Shown one piece after another: positions 48,489 to 50,738 of a stretch of DNA of 50,738 bases (positions are counted from its first letter, which is position 1; every line of letters begins with the position of its first letter). The notes under the pieces are model-generated. The model did no database searches. It worked only from the letters and a program-made list of their open reading frames with translations, and was not told the origin of the DNA. The position numbers were made by a program, and so were the translations under genes. This DNA comes from Ruminococcaceae bacterium UBA6434 (GTDB taxonomy: Bacteria > Bacillota > Clostridia > Oscillospirales > Acutalibacteraceae), in NCBI GenBank assembly GCA_002437245.1, contig DJOQ01000051.1, positions 1 through 50,738 on the forward strand, written 5' to 3'.

Positions 48489-49172
48489 ATGATAACAGAA
48501 AAAATGCTCGCAGTCCTCCTTACAGGACTGATAACGCTGAGCCTTGCGGGATGCGCCGCAGATAAAGCAAACGGTGATATCGAAAGCGGTGCGGGCAGTA
48601 CGGAAAGCAGTATAACGGTCACAGACAGCACTGCCGAACCGGCCGCCGAGAGCAGCTTGCCTGCGAGTACGGAAAGCACGGCCGAATCTACGACAGAAAA
48701 AGAAAAGGCTGAAAGCAGCACGGCCCCTGCCGACAGCGGTAAAACAGAAACCGCAAAGCCTGCGGATACCGAATCGCCGACTGCACCGCCAAAGCAGACC
48801 GAGTCCACAAAGGTAACAGAACCGCCCAAACAAACTGAGCCGCCGGAAAGCAAACCGACCGAATCTCCGAAGTCTGTCGATCCTACGCAAACCGAAACTG
48901 AAAAACCGAAGCCTGCTGACCCACAGTTCGATATAAACTATTGGATTGAATTCGCAAGAAAATATGCTGAAAACATAGGTCTTGCGATAGACCCCGAAGC
49001 AGTTTCATGTTGGGATAACCCTATAATAGCCGGACCGAACTCAAAATATCTTGAAAGAGATATAAAGACACGAATGAACAGATACAAAAATGTCGAAGGC
49101 TTTACGGAAATTTGGGTATGGGCAGAACCGGACGGAAGCGGTAATTACAGACTTTTTATAGGCTACGCTTAA
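48489..49172 (+). CDS. Lipoprotein with a Thr/Ser/Pro/Glu-rich spacer
   Basis: 227 residues from the ATG at 48489 (AGAGG 8 bases upstream). A lipoprotein signal (LLTGLITLSLAGC, Cys about 20) is followed by about 120 residues of low-complexity Glu/Ser/Thr/Ala then Pro/Lys/Thr spacer, and a C-terminal globular domain of about 75 residues (INYWIEFARKYAENIGLAID, GFTEIWVWAEPDGSGNYRLF). The design is an anchor plus stalk plus small domain on the cell surface. No family is recognised. It lies just before the surface adhesin. Confidence 0.75.
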   Translation: MITEKMLAVLLTGLITLSLAGCAADKANGDIESGAGSTESSITVTDSTAEPAAESSLPASTESTAESTTEKEKAESSTAPADSGKTETAKPADTESPTAPPKQTESTKVTEPPKQTEPPESKPTESPKSVDPTQTETEKPKPADPQFDINYWIEFARKYAENIGLAIDPEAVSCWDNPIIAGPNSKYLERDIKTRMNRYKNVEGFTEIWVWAEPDGSGNYRLFIGYA

Positions 49173-49190
49173 AATATATAAATCTGATAG

Positions 49191-49220
49191 AACGCATCGT
49201 TTAACGACGGTGCGTTTTTT
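49191..49220 (+). terminator. Terminator after the lipoprotein gene
   Basis: AACGCA-t-CGT / ACG-ac-GGTGCGTT imperfect stem with a short loop, followed by TTTTTT. Confidence 0.85.
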
Positions 49221-49243
49221 ATTATCTGAAAGGGTGAAAATCA

Positions 49244-50738
49244 TTGAAAAACAGTTTTTTCAAAAGAAGCGTTTCGCTTCTTCTATCTCTTATTATCTGT
49301 CTATCAACCATTGTCGGAGTTGCATTAACCGCATCAGCGGCGAGTACCACAGGCAAAGCCATTGTCATCGGGTATCCCCGAAATGGTGATGCCAATTACA
49401 GCACCGTAACATGGGGGCATGATGAACTGCACTATATGGGCGGTTGGATGAGCCACAAAGGAAGACATACAACCTTCTATACAATGAACTCGTACAAGGG
49501 TAATATTTGTTACTGTATTGAACCCGGCAGACCGCTTGATACGGGATTGGTATTTACGCAGAAAGGCGAGGACTTCTTCGACAACTTTCCGGAGGCGTAT
49601 AACAGTACAATTTCGACCGATGACATCAAACTATTTCTCGGACGAATTTTGCAATACGGATATACCGGACAAATCTCAGACTCTTGGAAATCTCAGAATG
49701 CCGAGGATGCAGATACAATGTCAAAGGCTTTCGCAACGCAACTCCTTGTTTGGGAAACCGTTGTCGGAGAGCGTGACGAATACTTTAATCATGTAACACC
49801 CAACGGTTATAACGCCATTCTTGAACAGGTGCGCGGGGATCATCCTCTGAGAAATGGTATTATGAATTATTATAACGCCATTGCTTCTGCTGTTCAGCAG
49901 CACACAAAAATGCCGAGTTTTCTTTCAAGAACAGCAGGCAAGGCACAAACGGTAGAACTTTCGTGGGACGGCAGCCGATATTGCGCCGAGCTTACCGATA
50001 CAAACGGCGTTATCGGTAATTACAATTATTCTGCTCCCGGTATGAACTGTGTTGTAAGCGGAAACAAACTCATCATAACATCAAATTCCGCACCGACAGA
50101 TAAGGTTACTCTTACTGCGGAAAAGAAATCCTCACAGCGCCGTGGGCTTATTATTTGGTCTGACGGTGCATATCAGCCGGGCAGCGGAAATCAGGACACT
50201 GTCACTTTCGGTCAACAGGTTGACGACCCTGTCAAGGGATATGTCAATTTGAAGGTTTCTTACGGCAGCGCCAAAATCGTCAAAATCAGCGAGGACGGCA
50301 AGGTGGACGGCATTACCTTCCGCATTCAGGGCGCCGGCGTGGATCAGACTGTGAAAACCGCAAACGGCGGTGTGTTTCAGTTGGACAACCTCAAGCCCGG
50401 TGCGTATACCGTTACCGAAACGGAATACGAGCAGTACGAACCGCAGGAAGTGCGCCGCATTACCGTTGTCAGCGGTCAGGTGACCACCGTTACTTTCAGC
50501 AATACGCTTCGCCGCGGTGATCTCACCGTCAAAAAGACTGCCGAAGACAGCTTGGTCGAGGGAATGAAATTCCGACTGTCCGGCACATCACTCTCCGGCA
50601 TTGAGGTCAATGAGTTTGCCGTGACCGATGAAAACGGCATCGCAACATTCAAGGATGTGCTGATTGGTACGGGATATATTCTTGAGGAAATCGACACGCC
50701 CCTCCGCTATGTCGTCCCCGACAAGCAGACCGCCGCTG
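49244..50738 (+). CDS. Thioester-domain (TQXA) surface protein with Cna-B/SpaA-like repeats, cut by the window end
   Basis: 498 codons are visible from a TTG at 49244 (AAAGGG upstream). Residues 1-33 form a signal peptide (KRSVSLLLSLIICLSTIVG...SAAS). Residues 40-330 look like a thioester domain: GNICYCIEPGRP (about 87-98, candidate thioester Cys) and AFATQLLVWETV (162-173, Gln of the TQxxxW motif). From about 345 start Cna-B/SpaA-like prealbumin repeats (GYVNLKVSYGSAKIVK, then GDLTVKKTAEDSLVEGMKF), whose Lys and Glu can form isopeptide bonds. The C-terminal sorting signal lies beyond the window. It probably promotes cell contact, possibly during conjugation. Confidence 0.85.
   Translation, partial: MKNSFFKRSVSLLLSLIICLSTIVGVALTASAASTTGKAIVIGYPRNGDANYSTVTWGHDELHYMGGWMSHKGRHTTFYTMNSYKGNICYCIEPGRPLDTGLVFTQKGEDFFDNFPEAYNSTISTDDIKLFLGRILQYGYTGQISDSWKSQNAEDADTMSKAFATQLLVWETVVGERDEYFNHVTPNGYNAILEQVRGDHPLRNGIMNYYNAIASAVQQHTKMPSFLSRTAGKAQTVELSWDGSRYCAELTDTNGVIGNYNYSAPGMNCVVSGNKLIITSNSAPTDKVTLTAEKKSSQRRGLIIWSDGAYQPGSGNQDTVTFGQQVDDPVKGYVNLKVSYGSAKIVKISEDGKVDGITFRIQGAGVDQTVKTANGGVFQLDNLKPGAYTVTETEYEQYEPQEVRRITVVSGQVTTVTFSNTLRRGDLTVKKTAEDSLVEGMKFRLSGTSLSGIEVNEFAVTDENGIATFKDVLIGTGYILEEIDTPLRYVVPDKQTAA

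Larger units (their letters stand above)
42417..50738 (+). mobile_element. Probable integrative conjugative element, left part
   Basis: From about 42742 all genes run on the plus strand and belong to types recurrent in clostridial conjugative elements: DUF4314, phage-like C5 methylase, YubB-like, DUF3789, D12 adenine methylase, AbrB-like, YodL/DUF3846, SpoVG-like, lipoprotein, thioester/Cna-B adhesin. Genes overlap or are tightly packed, unlike the chromosomal part. It starts next to an initiator tRNA gene, a known integration site class. No integrase, relaxase or T4SS ATPase is in view and the right end is outside, so the limits are approximate. Confidence 0.7.

Overview
The window looks like the chromosome of a moderate-GC, gut-associated Clostridia bacterium (Oscillospiraceae / Eubacterium siraeum-like by gene content; species not proven). 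Reasons: Firmicutes-type GGAGG ribosome binding sites and sigma-A promoters, a glmS ribozyme, a clostridial FtsEX/M23/S41 cluster, a tandem ThyX, a bile-salt-hydrolase family enzyme, and an accessory block with gene types typical of clostridial conjugative elements.

Layout. 1-262: start of a secreted aromatic-repeat protein (minus strand, cut by the window edge). 385-5790: TPP-riboswitch-controlled operon thiW-thiM-thiE-HAD phosphatase-thiD-thiC. It covers thiazole uptake/salvage, HMP synthesis and coupling, with no thiazole synthesis genes. 5831-9811: a prolyl-tRNA deacylase remnant, a two-gene Type II restriction-modification island inserted in the 3' end of lysS with a 33-bp duplication of lysS, then lysS and greA. 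9933-16941: folC, a GtrA membrane protein, a divergent HAD protein, a corrinoid adenosyltransferase, glmS with its ribozyme leader, and small membrane/lipoproteins. 17163-21717: metallophosphoesterase, tRNA-Arg(ACG), nadB-nadC. 21833-29767: an unknown gene, a predicted catalytically dead S41 protease, two tandem coiled-coil M23 hydrolases, ftsX, ftsE and a CdaR-like regulator. This is a cell-division peptidoglycan hydrolysis module. 30148-38868: minus-strand run of a zinc-ribbon membrane protein, a class B PBP, U32 protein, mltG, 5-formyl-THF cyclo-ligase, DJ-1, GNAT, DUF2156 and a thymidylate-kinase-like gene. 39018-42089: tandem-domain thyX, YgjP-type metallopeptidase, bile salt hydrolase.

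42341-50738: an initiator tRNA-Met gene with a textbook promoter, a stack of three strong terminators, then a plus-strand block with the signature of an integrative conjugative element (DUF4314, C5 cytosine methylase, YubB-like, DUF3789, D12 adenine methylase, AbrB-like, YodL/DUF3846, SpoVG-like, a Thr/Pro-rich lipoprotein and a thioester/Cna-B surface adhesin that runs off the end). No integrase, relaxase or T4SS gene is inside the window, so the element call rests on accessory gene types.

The points most worth a second look are the restriction-modification insertion with long target duplication, a 151-codon out-of-frame ORF with a strong Shine-Dalgarno inside the cytosine methylase gene, the apparent S41 pseudoprotease in the FtsEX cluster, and an unexplained structured leader between the TPP riboswitch and thiW.
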